A DNA stretch of 64,000 bases. It comes from Streptomyces sp. A2-16. GTDB taxonomy: Bacteria; Actinomycetota; Actinomycetes; Streptomycetales; Streptomycetaceae. The notes under the pieces were generated by a model, which saw only the letters and a program-made list of their open reading frames with translations, was not told the DNA's origin and ran no database searches. Below are positions 8,402 through 16,465 of the stretch, piece after piece (the stretch's first letter is position 1; the number at the start of each line of letters is the position of its first letter). Both the position numbers and the translations under genes were made by a program. The stretch is from the NCBI RefSeq assembly GCF_018128905.1, contig NZ_CP063808.1, positions 7,192,001 to 7,256,000 on the forward strand, given 5' to 3'.

Positions 8402-9931
8402 CTAGCGCTCGAGGCGGTTGTTGAAACGGCGGGGCAGACCCAGCGGGTTGTCGTCCTTCAGCTCCGGCGGCAGCAGGGCCTCCGGCGCGTTCTGGTACGC
8501 CACCGGCCGCAGCCAGCGCTCGATCGCCGTGCCGCCCACCGACGTCGACGTGGAGGTCGTCGCCGGGTACGGGCCGCCGTGCTGCTGGGCCGGGGCCACG
8601 GCCACGCCCGTCGGCCAGCCGTTCACCAGGACGCGGCCGGCCAGCGGGGTCAGCTCGGCCAGGATCTCGGCGCCGCGCCCCTCGCCCGCGGCCTCCTGCT
8701 CCGACAGGTGGACGGTCGCGGTGAGGTTGCCCGGAAGCCGGGACAGCACGGCGCGCGCCTGGTCGTCGTCCTCGTAGCGGGCCACCACGGTCACCGGGCC
8801 GAAGCACTCCTCCAGGAGCAGGTCGTACGCCCCCTCGGTGGTCAGCTTCTCCGCCGCGACCGTGAGGAAGCCCGGGCTCACCGTGTGCTCGCCGCCCGCG
8901 CCGGGCGTCACCGGCGACTCGACCTCGGGCAGCTCCACGCGCTCGGCGACGCCGGCGACGAAGTTGTCCCGCATGCGGTGGTCGAGCAGGACGCCCGCGT
9001 CGGTGTCGCTGACCGCGTCGGTCAGGGACTTCACCAGGCCGTCGCCCGCCGCGCCGGACGGCACGAGGACCAGACCGGGCTTCACGCAGAACTGGCCGAC
9101 GCCGAGGGTCATGGAGCCGGCGAGCCCGGCGCCGATGGCCTCCGCGCGCTCGGCCGCGGCCTCCTCCGTAATCACGACGGGGTTCAGGGAGCCCAGCTCG
9201 CCGTGGAACGGGATCGGCACCGGGCGTGCGGCCGCCGCGTCGAACAGGGCGCGGCCGCCCTTGACGGAGCCGGTGAAGCCGGCGGCGGCGACCAGCGGGT
9301 GCTTGATCAGCTCGATGCCGGCCTCGAAGCCGTGCACGAGACCGAGCACGCCCGCGGGGATGCCGTGCTCGTCGGCGGCGCGGCGCAGCACGGACGCGAC
9401 CAGCTCGGACAGGGCCGGGTGGTCGGGGTGGGCCTTGACGACGACCGGGTTACCGGCCGCGAGCGCGCTCGCGGTGTCGCCGCCCGCGACCGAGAAGGCG
9501 AAGGGGAAGTTGGAGGCCGAGTAGACGGCGACGACGCCGAGCGGCACCTTGTAGCGGCGCAGGTCCGGGATCGGCGGGGTCGCGGTGTCGTCGGGGTGGT
9601 TGATCACCACGCCGAGGAACTCGCCCTCGTCGACGATGTCGGCGAAGGCCCGCAGCTGGTAGCAGGTGCGGGCGAGCTCACCGGTCAGCCGGACCGGGCC
9701 GAGCGCGGTCTCGGCGTCGGCGGCCTCGACGAGGTGGTCCCTGGAGCCTTCCAGCTTGTCGGCGGCGGTGCGCAGGAAGGCCGCGCGGACGGTGCGGTCG
9801 GCGAGGGACGCGCGCGCGTCGTGCGCGGCGCGGACGGCGGCGTCGACCTCCTGGGCTGTGGCCTCCACCGCAACCTGCTCGCGCTGCTTCCCGGTTCGGG
9901 GGTCGACACTCCAGACTGGTGCTGCTGCCAC
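8402..9931 (-). CDS. Alpha-ketoglutaric semialdehyde dehydrogenase (NADP-dependent aldehyde dehydrogenase)
   Basis: A 509-residue aldehyde dehydrogenase of the KGSADH type, which oxidises 2-oxoglutarate semialdehyde to 2-oxoglutarate, the last step of the oxidative uronate, arabinose and hydroxyproline routes. Visible features are the cofactor loop SASNFPFAFSVAGGDTASAL, the base-bearing strand PFHGELGSLNPVV, and the catalytic cysteine in GQFCVKPGL. GTG at 9931 is chosen because GGAGGG is placed correctly upstream; a GTG at 9946 lacks one. It is divergent from an IclR-type regulator across 129 bp, which suggests control by it. It probably serves the uronate/pentose genes at 36-45 kb. Confidence 0.88.
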   Translation of the reverse strand: MAAAPVWSVDPRTGKQREQVAVEATAQEVDAAVRAAHDARASLADRTVRAAFLRTAADKLEGSRDHLVEAADAETALGPVRLTGELARTCYQLRAFADIVDEGEFLGVVINHPDDTATPPIPDLRRYKVPLGVVAVYSASNFPFAFSVAGGDTASALAAGNPVVVKAHPDHPALSELVASVLRRAADEHGIPAGVLGLVHGFEAGIELIKHPLVAAAGFTGSVKGGRALFDAAAARPVPIPFHGELGSLNPVVITEEAAAERAEAIGAGLAGSMTLGVGQFCVKPGLVLVPSGAAGDGLVKSLTDAVSDTDAGVLLDHRMRDNFVAGVAERVELPEVESPVTPGAGGEHTVSPGFLTVAAEKLTTEGAYDLLLEECFGPVTVVARYEDDDQARAVLSRLPGNLTATVHLSEQEAAGEGRGAEILAELTPLAGRVLVNGWPTGVAVAPAQQHGGPYPATTSTSTSVGGTAIERWLRPVAYQNAPEALLPPELKDDNPLGLPRRFNNRLER

Positions 9932-9968
9932 CGCGGGTCCCTCCACGTGTATCTGGGTCAGTCACCAG

Positions 9969-10013
9969 GAACGTTCGATATGCTGAACGCTGTCTCTGAT
10001 GGTGAATATGCTG
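9969..10013. promoter_or_regulatory. Inverted and direct repeats in the ALDH/IclR divergent promoter
   Basis: CGTTC (9972-9976) and GAACG (9985-9989) form an inverted repeat with 8-bp spacing, and ATATGCTG occurs twice (9978-9985, 10006-10013). This is a reasonable IclR-type operator region between two divergent genes. The regulator assignment is inference from position. Confidence 0.45.
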
Positions 10014-10060
10014 TCGGAGTCTATAACTCTGGTTCTCGTCCAACAAAGGGGTCAAGGGCG

Positions 10061-10834
10061 ATGTCGGCAGGCGAGACGGGCGGCGGGTCACAGGTCAAGT
10101 CGGCAGTGCGGACGGTCGAACTGCTCGAATACTTCGCCGGACGTCCCGGCATGCACTCCCTCGCGGCGGTCCAGGAGGCCGTGGGATATCCCAAGTCCAG
10201 TCTCTACATGCTGCTGCGCACGCTGGTCGAGCTGGGCTGGGTGGAGACCGACGCGACGGGCACGCGGTACGGCATCGGGGTGCGGGCGCTGCTCGTCGGC
10301 ACCTCGTACATCGACGGCGACGAGGTGGTCGCGGCGGCCCGGCCGACCCTGGACCGGCTCTCCGACGACACCACCGAGACCATCCACCTCGCGCGCCTCG
10401 ACGGCACGAACGTCGTCTACCTGGCCACCCGGCAGTCGCAGCACTACCTGCGGCCCTTCACCCGGGTCGGCCGCCGCCTCCCGGCGCACTCCACCTCCCT
10501 CGGCAAGGCGCTGCTGAGCACCTACTCCGACGAGCAGGTCCGCAAGATGCTCCCGGAGACCCTGCCGGCGCTCACCGAGCACACGATCACCGACCGCGAG
10601 AAGCTCATCGAGGAGCTGCACCAGATCCGCGAGCAGGGCTTCTCGGTGGACCGCGAGGAGAACACCCTCGGGCTGCGCTGCTTCGGTGTGGCGATCCCCT
10701 ACCGCACTCCCGCGCGGGACGCGATCAGCTGCTCGGTGCCGGTGGCCCGGCTGACCCCGGCCCACGAACAGATGGTCAAGGACGCCCTGTTCGACGCCCG
10801 GGACCGGCTGACACTGGCCACCCGTAGGCTCTGA
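10061..10834 (+). CDS. IclR-family transcriptional regulator
   Basis: A 257-residue regulator. Residues about 10-70 are a winged helix (VKSAVRTVELLEYFAGRPGMHSL and YPKSSLYMLLRTLVELGW in separate stretches); from about residue 80 is the IclR effector domain, with LPAHSTSLGKALLS and GFSVDREENTLGLRCFGVAIPY as usual signatures. Ligands in the family are small aromatic or sugar acids. Its divergent position to the semialdehyde dehydrogenase implies it responds to an intermediate of sugar-acid breakdown, likely KDG-like. ATG at 10061 follows AAAGGGGTCAAGGG. The GNAT gene starts 3 bp after its stop. Confidence 0.92.
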   Translation: MSAGETGGGSQVKSAVRTVELLEYFAGRPGMHSLAAVQEAVGYPKSSLYMLLRTLVELGWVETDATGTRYGIGVRALLVGTSYIDGDEVVAAARPTLDRLSDDTTETIHLARLDGTNVVYLATRQSQHYLRPFTRVGRRLPAHSTSLGKALLSTYSDEQVRKMLPETLPALTEHTITDREKLIEELHQIREQGFSVDREENTLGLRCFGVAIPYRTPARDAISCSVPVARLTPAHEQMVKDALFDARDRLTLATRRL

Positions 10835-10837
10835 GGC

Positions 10838-11308
10838 ATGCAGATCGTTCTCCGCGAAGTCCATGACAGCGATCTGCCGGTCTTCTTCCGGCAGATGAAC
10901 GACCCCGAGGCCCTGCACATGGCGGCCTTCACCCCGAAGGACCCGGCCGACCGGGACGCCTTCGACGCCCACTGGAAACGGGTCCGCGCCTCCGACGCCG
11001 TGCACCGCACGGTCCTGGCGGACGGGGACGTGGTGGGCAGCGCGGCGGTGTACGGCGAGCCGGGCGAGCGCGAGGTGACGTACTGGATCGACCGCGCCTA
11101 CTGGGGGCGCGGCATCGCCACGGCAGCCCTGCGGGAGCTGGTCGCCCAGGTGCCCGAGCGGCCCCTGTACGCCCGGGCGGCCGCCGACAACGCCGGTTCG
11201 CTGCGGGTGCTCGAGAAGTGCGGGTTCCTGGTGACCGCCCGGGCCTGCGGGTACGCCAACGCGCGCGGTGCGGAGATCGACGAGTTCGTGCTGACGCTGG
11301 ACGCCTGA
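10838..11308 (+). CDS. GNAT-family N-acetyltransferase (RimJ/RimL-like)
   Basis: A 156-residue acetyltransferase of the Acetyltransf_3 type: VLREVHDSDLPVFFRQMND at the N-terminus, the acetyl-CoA loop YWGRGIATAALRELVAQV, then the usual ARAAADNAGSLRVLEKCGF. Such proteins modify protein N-termini, antibiotics or small amines; the substrate is unknown. It begins 3 bp after the iclR stop and so probably shares its transcript. Confidence 0.88.
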   Translation: MQIVLREVHDSDLPVFFRQMNDPEALHMAAFTPKDPADRDAFDAHWKRVRASDAVHRTVLADGDVVGSAAVYGEPGEREVTYWIDRAYWGRGIATAALRELVAQVPERPLYARAAADNAGSLRVLEKCGFLVTARACGYANARGAEIDEFVLTLDA

Positions 11309-11321
11309 GACCGCCCTGGAT

Positions 11322-11349
11322 GAACGTCCGATGAGAAAAGCGGACGTTC
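11322..11349 (+). terminator. Hairpin between the GNAT and PBP genes
   Basis: GAACGTCCG (11322-11330) pairs perfectly with CGGACGTTC (11341-11349), loop of 10 nt. It lies 14 bp after the GNAT stop and 40 bp before the penicillin-binding protein start. A terminator is the simplest reading; an operator is possible. Confidence 0.5.
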
Positions 11350-11388
11350 GGGAACGACACATGCGCGGCTGATCGTCCTCTGAGTGGG

Positions 11389-12840
11389 ATGAACAAGACG
11401 ATCAGGCGCGCATCGGTCTTCGCGCTGCTCCTGGTGTTCGCTCTGCTGATCCGGGCGACCTGGGTGCAGTTCTACGAGGGCCAGGCACTCGCGGACGACA
11501 ACGACAACCGACGGAACGCGATCGAGACGTACTCCTCGCCGCTCGGGAACATCATCGTGGCCGGAAAGGCGATCACGGGTTCCGCGAGGACGACGGACAG
11601 CGACCTCGCGTACAAACGCACGTACACGAACGGCAAGCTGTACGCGGCGGTGACGGGCTACGCCTCGCAGGCCTACGCCCCGACCCAGCTGGAGGGCATC
11701 TACGCCGACCTCCTCAACGGCACCGACAGCCGGCTGAAGACCGTCATGGACACGATCACCAACCAGCGGGCCGAGCCCGGTGATGTGATCACGACGATCG
11801 ACCCGGCCGTGCAGAAGGCCGCGTACGACACGCTCGGCGACAAGAAGGGCGCGGCCGTCGCGATCGACCCGACGACCGGGAAGATCCTGGCCGTTGTGTC
11901 GACGCCGTCGTACGACCCGTCCTCGCTGACGGACGCCAACACCGCGGGCAGCGCCTGGAAGCAGCTCAACGCGGACTCCGACAAGCCGCTCACCAACCGC
12001 GCGCTGCGCCAGCCGCTGCCGCCGGGTTCGACCTTCAAGCTGGTGGTGGCGGCAGCGGCGTTGGAGGACGGTCTGTACTCCTCGGTGGACGAGAAGACCG
12101 CCAGCCCCGACCCGTACACCCTGCCGGGCACCGTGACCCCGCTGGGCAACGAGAACTCCTCGGCACCCTGCGAGAACGCCTCGATCCGGGTCGCGCTCGA
12201 GTACTCCTGCAACACCGTCTTCGCGAAGATGGCCGTCGACCTCGGCCAGGACAAGGTGCGGGCGATGGCCGAGAAGTTCGGCTTCAACGACGCCACGCAG
12301 GACGTCCCGGTGCGGGCCTACGAGAGCGTCTACCCCTCGGACATGAACAAGTCCTCCACGGCGCTGACCGGCATCGGCCAGTTCGACGTCACGGCCACCC
12401 CGCTCCAGATGGCCATGGTCTCCGCGGCCATAGCCAACGGCGGCAAGCTGGTCTCGCCGCACATGGTGTCGACCATCACCGACAACGGCGGCGATGTCCT
12501 GAAGAACTACGACGACGAGGCGACCACGAAGCAGGTCGTCAGCTCGGACACGGCCGAGCAGCTCCAGTCGGCGATGCAGTCGGTGATCCAGGACGGCACC
12601 GGCACCAACGCCAGGATCGACGGCGTCACGGTGGGCGGCAAGACGGGCACGGCCCAGCACGGCGAGAACAACAGCAAGACGCCGTACGCCTGGTTCACGT
12701 CCTACGGAAAGGCCGACGGCAAGGAGGTCGCCGTGGCGGTGGTCGTGGAGCAGTCGAACGCGGCCCGCTCGGAGGTCAGCGGCAACGGGCTGGCCGCCCC
12801 CGTGGCCAAGGCCATGATGGAGGCGGCCCTGAAGAACTGA
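11389..12840 (+). CDS. PBP2-type penicillin-binding protein (class B transpeptidase, PbpA-like)
   Basis: A 483-residue membrane-anchored D,D-transpeptidase that cross-links peptidoglycan outside the membrane. One N-terminal membrane segment (residues about 9-24) is followed by the dimerisation region (about 35-135) and the transpeptidase domain with all three motifs: STFK (214-217), SCN (273-275) and KTGTA (418-422). The Streptomyces pbpA gene usually sits with rodA/ftsW and Ser/Thr kinase genes; this copy stands alone, so it is probably a paralogue for sporulation or stress growth. It is convergent with the purine permease, 13 bp apart. Confidence 0.92.
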   Translation: MNKTIRRASVFALLLVFALLIRATWVQFYEGQALADDNDNRRNAIETYSSPLGNIIVAGKAITGSARTTDSDLAYKRTYTNGKLYAAVTGYASQAYAPTQLEGIYADLLNGTDSRLKTVMDTITNQRAEPGDVITTIDPAVQKAAYDTLGDKKGAAVAIDPTTGKILAVVSTPSYDPSSLTDANTAGSAWKQLNADSDKPLTNRALRQPLPPGSTFKLVVAAAALEDGLYSSVDEKTASPDPYTLPGTVTPLGNENSSAPCENASIRVALEYSCNTVFAKMAVDLGQDKVRAMAEKFGFNDATQDVPVRAYESVYPSDMNKSSTALTGIGQFDVTATPLQMAMVSAAIANGGKLVSPHMVSTITDNGGDVLKNYDDEATTKQVVSSDTAEQLQSAMQSVIQDGTGTNARIDGVTVGGKTGTAQHGENNSKTPYAWFTSYGKADGKEVAVAVVVEQSNAARSEVSGNGLAAPVAKAMMEAALKN

Positions 12841-12853
12841 GTCTTCCCGGTGG

Positions 12854-14257
12854 TTACTTGGTGCCGAGCAGCTGCTCGATCGGGTCGATCGCGAAGTACA
12901 CGAGGAACAGCGCCGAGGCCGCCCACAGCAGCCAGTGGATCTCCTTGGCCTTCCCCAGCACCACCTTGATCACGACGTAGGCCAGGAACCCGGCCCCGAT
13001 GCCGTTGGTGATCGAGTAGGTGAACGGCATCACGGCGATGGTCAGGAACGCGGGGATCGCGATGTCGTACCGCTCCCAGTCGATGTGCTTGACCTGCATC
13101 ATCATCAGGAAGCCCACGGCGACCAGGGCGGGGGCGGCGGCCTGGAGCGGGACGATGGTCAGCAGCGGGGTCAGGAACAGCGCCAGGGCGAACATCCCGC
13201 CGGTGATCAGGTTCGAGAAGCCGGTGCGCGATCCCTCACCGACGCCGGCCGCCGACTCGATGTACGACGTGGCGGAGGAGGCCGACGCGGCACCACCGGC
13301 CACCGCCGCCGCTCCGTCGATCAGGAGCACGCGGCCGAGGTTGGGCACCTTGCCCTCCTCGTCCAGCAGCCCGGCCTCCGCGCTGATCCCGACGACCGTC
13401 CCCATCGTGTCGAAGAAGTCGGACAGGATCAGGGTGAAGATCAGCAGGACGACCGTGACGATCCCGACGCCGGGCGCGCTGAAGGAGCCGAACAGGCTGA
13501 AGTGACCGATCAGCCCGAAGTCGGGGGTGTCGACGATCTTGTCCGGCCACGCGGGGGTGGTCAGCCCCCAGGTCTTGATGTCGGCGACCGAGTTGATGAT
13601 CATCGCGAGGACCGTCATGGTCACGATGCTGATCAGGATCGCGCCCTTGACCTTGCGGGCGAGCAGTCCGATCGTCAGCAGCACCCCGAGACAGAAGACC
13701 AGGATCGGCCAGCCGGTCAGCGTGCCGGTACCGCCCAGCTGCACGGGCACGGTGGTGTTCGCGGCATCCGGGATACGGCTCACGAAGCCCGCGTCGACGA
13801 ACCCGATGAACGCGATGAACAGCCCGATCCCGACGCTGATCGCCTGCTTGAGCGGTTGCGGGATGGCGTGCATGACGGCCTCGCGCAGGCCGGTCACCAC
13901 CAGCACGCAGATGAGCAGGCCTTCCAGGACGACCAGGCCCATCGCGTCGTCCCAGCTCATCAGCGGGGCGATCTGGAAGGCGACGACTGCGTTCAGCCCG
14001 AGGCCGGCGGCGAGCGCGAGCGGCAGGTTTCCGCCCACGCCCATGATGATCGTCATCACCGCGGCCACCAGAGCCGTCGCGGTGGTCAGCTGGACCGCAT
14101 CCAACTGGTGGCCGAACTTGTCCTTCGCACTGCCGAGGATGATGGGATTCAGGACAAGGATGTAGGCCATCGTGAAGAACGTGGCGAAGCCGCCGCGTAT
14201 CTCACGGGCGAAGGTGGATCCCCTCTCGGAGATCCTGAAGTACCGGTCGACGGACAT
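12854..14257 (-). CDS. AzgA-type NCS2 purine (hypoxanthine/guanine/adenine) permease
   Basis: A 467-residue integral membrane transporter with about 12-14 hydrophobic segments. Hallmarks of the AzgA/PbuG subgroup are REIRGGFATFFTMAYIL at the N-terminus, GLGLNAVVAF, FFDTMGTVVGISAEAG and SASSATSYIESAAGVGEGSRTG. It should import purine bases with protons. The ATG at 14257 follows AGGAGC. It is divergent from the SigE-family sigma gene. A purine riboswitch was looked for upstream and not found. Confidence 0.93.
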   Translation of the reverse strand: MSVDRYFRISERGSTFAREIRGGFATFFTMAYILVLNPIILGSAKDKFGHQLDAVQLTTATALVAAVMTIIMGVGGNLPLALAAGLGLNAVVAFQIAPLMSWDDAMGLVVLEGLLICVLVVTGLREAVMHAIPQPLKQAISVGIGLFIAFIGFVDAGFVSRIPDAANTTVPVQLGGTGTLTGWPILVFCLGVLLTIGLLARKVKGAILISIVTMTVLAMIINSVADIKTWGLTTPAWPDKIVDTPDFGLIGHFSLFGSFSAPGVGIVTVVLLIFTLILSDFFDTMGTVVGISAEAGLLDEEGKVPNLGRVLLIDGAAAVAGGAASASSATSYIESAAGVGEGSRTGFSNLITGGMFALALFLTPLLTIVPLQAAAPALVAVGFLMMMQVKHIDWERYDIAIPAFLTIAVMPFTYSITNGIGAGFLAYVVIKVVLGKAKEIHWLLWAASALFLVYFAIDPIEQLLGTK

Positions 14258-14457
14258 GGTCGATGCTCCTTGGTGCCTGAATGATCGTGTGCGGATGCTG
14301 GCTGGATTGTTACTGCGTTGAACGCGCCTCAGGTTTTCCCCGTGTTACGGATTCGGGGGCCGCCCCGTCATACATCGTTCGAAGACCCGTACGAGAACAG
14401 GCAATCGGTCACTGCTACGCTTCCGGATCTCCGCCCGGCCACCCCCGGACGATCACA

Positions 14458-14473
14458 TGTCATTCACATGACA
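14458..14473. promoter_or_regulatory. Perfect inverted repeat before the SigE-family sigma gene
   Basis: TGTCAT-TCAC-ATGACA (14458-14473) lies immediately upstream of the ribosome-binding site GGGAGAGGG of the sigma gene. It may be an operator or a small RNA stem near the start. The remaining 14258-14457 has no gene that I can see. Confidence 0.35.
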
Positions 14474-14492
14474 CACAAGGGAGAGGGAGCCC

Positions 14493-15059
14493 GTGGGCAC
14501 AGTCGTCGACGACGCCGCCTCCGTGGAGTTCCATGCCTTCTTCGAGCGCCACTACGCCGAACTGTCCCGTCTCGCCCAGCTGCTGACCGGTGAGCCGGAC
14601 GCCGCGGACGACCTGGCGGCGGACGCGCTGCTGGCGCTGTGGCACCGCTGGGACCGGGTGCGCGCGGCCGACCACCCGGCCGCCTACGCGCGCGGAGTGG
14701 TCGCCAACCTGGCCCGCACCCGTATCCGCAGCGCGGTCCGTGAGCGCCGGCGCATCGCCCTGTTCTGGTCCCAGCGCGAGGAGAAGGTCGAGAACCCCGA
14801 TGTGGCGGGCGTGGTCGACGTCCAGGAGGCGCTGCGCAGACTGCCGTTCCGCAAGCGGGCGTGTGTCGTGCTGCGGCACGCGTTCGATCTCTCCGAGAAG
14901 GACACCGCACTGGCCCTGGGTGTGTCGGTCGGTACGGTTAAGAGCCAGACCTCCAAGGGGATGGCCGAGCTGCAGCGGCTGCTCGGCCCCCGGAACGCTC
15001 CGCTGAGGGTGCATGCCGCGATGGCGCGCACCGGTGACACCGGAGGAAGGGACCGATGA
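14493..15059 (+). CDS. SigE-family ECF RNA polymerase sigma factor
   Basis: A 188-residue sigma factor of the actinobacterial SigE family: VEFHAFFERHYAELSRLAQLLTG begins region 2, then DAADDLAADALLALWHRW, and region 4 has RLPFRKRACVVLRHAFDLSE and the helix-turn-helix LGVSVGTVKSQTSKGMAEL. The GTG at 14493 follows GGGAGAGGG. Its stop overlaps the start of the next gene by ATGA, so the two products are made together. Confidence 0.92.
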   Translation: MGTVVDDAASVEFHAFFERHYAELSRLAQLLTGEPDAADDLAADALLALWHRWDRVRAADHPAAYARGVVANLARTRIRSAVRERRRIALFWSQREEKVENPDVAGVVDVQEALRRLPFRKRACVVLRHAFDLSEKDTALALGVSVGTVKSQTSKGMAELQRLLGPRNAPLRVHAAMARTGDTGGRDR

Positions 15060-15910
15060 CCATGCGGCGGGACGTGCACGGCGAACTGCGCGCCCGGCTG
15101 CGGGACGCGGCCGAGTCGCACGAGCCGAACCGTGAGCGGATCCTCGCCCGGGTCGAGCGCGGCATGGCGGAGCAGAGCCGCCCCGACCACCGGGCGACCC
15201 GGCCGCCGGTCTACGGCTGGGTGCGGGTGGTGAGCGCCACGGCCGCGGTCGCCTGCGTGCTGGGCCTCGGCGGGTACGCGGTGGCGTCCGCGGTGAAGGA
15301 CGAGCCGCCCGCGCAGGGGTCGGTCGCCGCCACGGGTACGCCCACCCCCTCGCCCGACGCCACGAGCCGTCCGCCCGCCCCGTCGCCGGACCCGAAGCCG
15401 AGCACCGCCCCGAGGCACGAGACCGGGAAGCCGAGCGGCACGCCCTCGCACACGTCGAGCCCCTCCACCGAGGTGCGGGCGTCCGGCGTCGAGGACGGCC
15501 CGCTGTGGTCGGACGGCTCGGTGGACCCGCACAGCAACGAGTTCTGGGCGCAGAGCGATCTGACCTTCAAGACCTCCGAGCAACTGACCTCGCTCACCGT
15601 CGAGTTGAGGATCGCGCAGACGGGCGGGGTCACCAACTCCGGCGCCTGGCGTTCGCTGCCCGAGGACGACTTCACGCTGACGGTCGGCGAGCGCGACGGC
15701 TTCCTCGTCTACACCTGGGTGCTCAAGGACGGCCGTACGGTCCCGAAGGGCGAGTGGGTGTTCGCCGGGCAGTACAACCACGAGCGCGGCGGCCGGGACG
15801 CGAAGGACGACCGCTACACCGCGACCGCGACCGCGAAGTCCGAGAACTTCGCGGTGAAGGGCGGCTTCGCCTCCCAGGACGGCGGGTCCGCGGACGCAGG
15901 GGACTCCTAG
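15056..15910 (+). CDS. Single-pass membrane protein coupled to the SigE-family sigma factor (putative anti-sigma partner)
   Basis: A 284-residue protein: cytoplasmic N-terminus rich in Arg (residues 1-50), one membrane helix at about 58-78, a Pro/Ser/Thr-rich linker (about 85-140) and an extracytoplasmic globular part ending in FAVKGGF. The layout is that of membrane partners encoded after SigE-family sigma genes, so a sigma-regulating role is inferred. No zinc-binding motif is visible. Translationally coupled by ATGA to the sigma gene. Confidence 0.7.
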   Translation: MTMRRDVHGELRARLRDAAESHEPNRERILARVERGMAEQSRPDHRATRPPVYGWVRVVSATAAVACVLGLGGYAVASAVKDEPPAQGSVAATGTPTPSPDATSRPPAPSPDPKPSTAPRHETGKPSGTPSHTSSPSTEVRASGVEDGPLWSDGSVDPHSNEFWAQSDLTFKTSEQLTSLTVELRIAQTGGVTNSGAWRSLPEDDFTLTVGERDGFLVYTWVLKDGRTVPKGEWVFAGQYNHERGGRDAKDDRYTATATAKSENFAVKGGFASQDGGSADAGDS

Positions 15911-16234
15911 CCCCCGTACAGGGCCCCTGTACAGGGCCCCCGTACCGGGGCCCGCAGAGAAATCTCCGCGGCGCGGCAACCTTTTCCCCGGCGGCGGCCA
16001 CTTGACGGTGAACGACTGGTTTTCGGCCGTTCCCACCCACCCAGCCCAATATCCGCTTTCTCATCATGGGTTCGCCCCATGGGAACAACCATTCGCCCGT
16101 CTTCGACGTCCCTAGTAGTGCCTGGAAGACCGACGGCTCGCCCGGTGCGGGCGCGTCGTTCGACCGCAGACCTGTCGGCCTGAGCCCCCCTCGGCCGACA
16201 GCTGCCGGCTGGAGCCCCCCTCGGGCCGGCACGA

Positions 16235-16270
16235 GGAACGCCCCGCCTGTGACGACAGGCGGGGCGTTCC
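16235..16270 (+). terminator. Strong 16-bp stem-loop
   Basis: Bases 16235-16250 (GGAACGCCCCGCCTGT) pair perfectly with 16255-16270 around the tetraloop GACG. This is the strongest hairpin in the region. It lies 325 bp after the stop of the sigma partner gene and 196 bp before the GH43 start, so it insulates the two transcription units. Confidence 0.65.
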
Positions 16271-16330
16271 GGCGTCCGCTCGCTCAGTCTGAAGGCCGGG
16301 GTCGGTACCGGTCCGGGTTGCCGCGCCTCG

Positions 16331-16352
16331 ACGAAAGCAACCGAAACTTTCG
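16331..16352. promoter_or_regulatory. CGAAACTTTCG palindrome upstream of the GH43 gene
   Basis: The 11-mer CGAAACTTTCG (16342-16352) is a perfect odd palindrome 114 bp before the GH43 start. The same sequence type is known from promoters of Streptomyces xylanase genes, where it is a repression element. ACGAAAGCAA directly before it (16331-16340) recurs in the promoter of the pectin operon (35811-35820, minus strand). A carbohydrate-responsive operator is likely. Confidence 0.55.
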
Positions 16353-16465
16353 CTGCTTCTCATCGCGCGCTCACCGATTGACGTGCTGTTTCCCACTCGT
16401 AACACTCCGAAGGCGCGCACAGCCCCCAACAGAAACCCCCACACCCCCACACCCGCAGGAGCGAC

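Larger units (their letters stand above)
15911..16465. other. Gene-free region with strong hairpins before the GH43 gene
   Basis: No credible gene in 555 bases; open frames here have poor codon bias. The first 45 bases repeat GTACAGGGcCCCTGTAC-like palindromes. In the middle, Pro-Gly-coding-like GC-rich blocks GGAGCCCCCCTCGG occur twice. A 16-bp perfect stem sits at 16235-16270, and a promoter/operator zone for the GH43 gene at about 16320-16465. Confidence 0.6.

Noticed and set aside
7712..9960. Long plus-strand frame opposite the DUF1349 and dehydrogenase genes, continuous with the IclR frame
   Set aside because: Only the part from 10061 is real (IclR). The rest is antisense to well-supported genes and has no domain.
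12935..14284. Plus-strand frame opposite the purine permease
   Set aside because: Rich in Asp, Gln, His and Arg with no pattern of folds, as expected for the reverse of membrane-protein codons.
14258..14492. Purine riboswitch before the AzgA-type permease
   Set aside because: I looked for the conserved purine-aptamer core and its three helices and found neither; the gap is short and has only a small inverted repeat.
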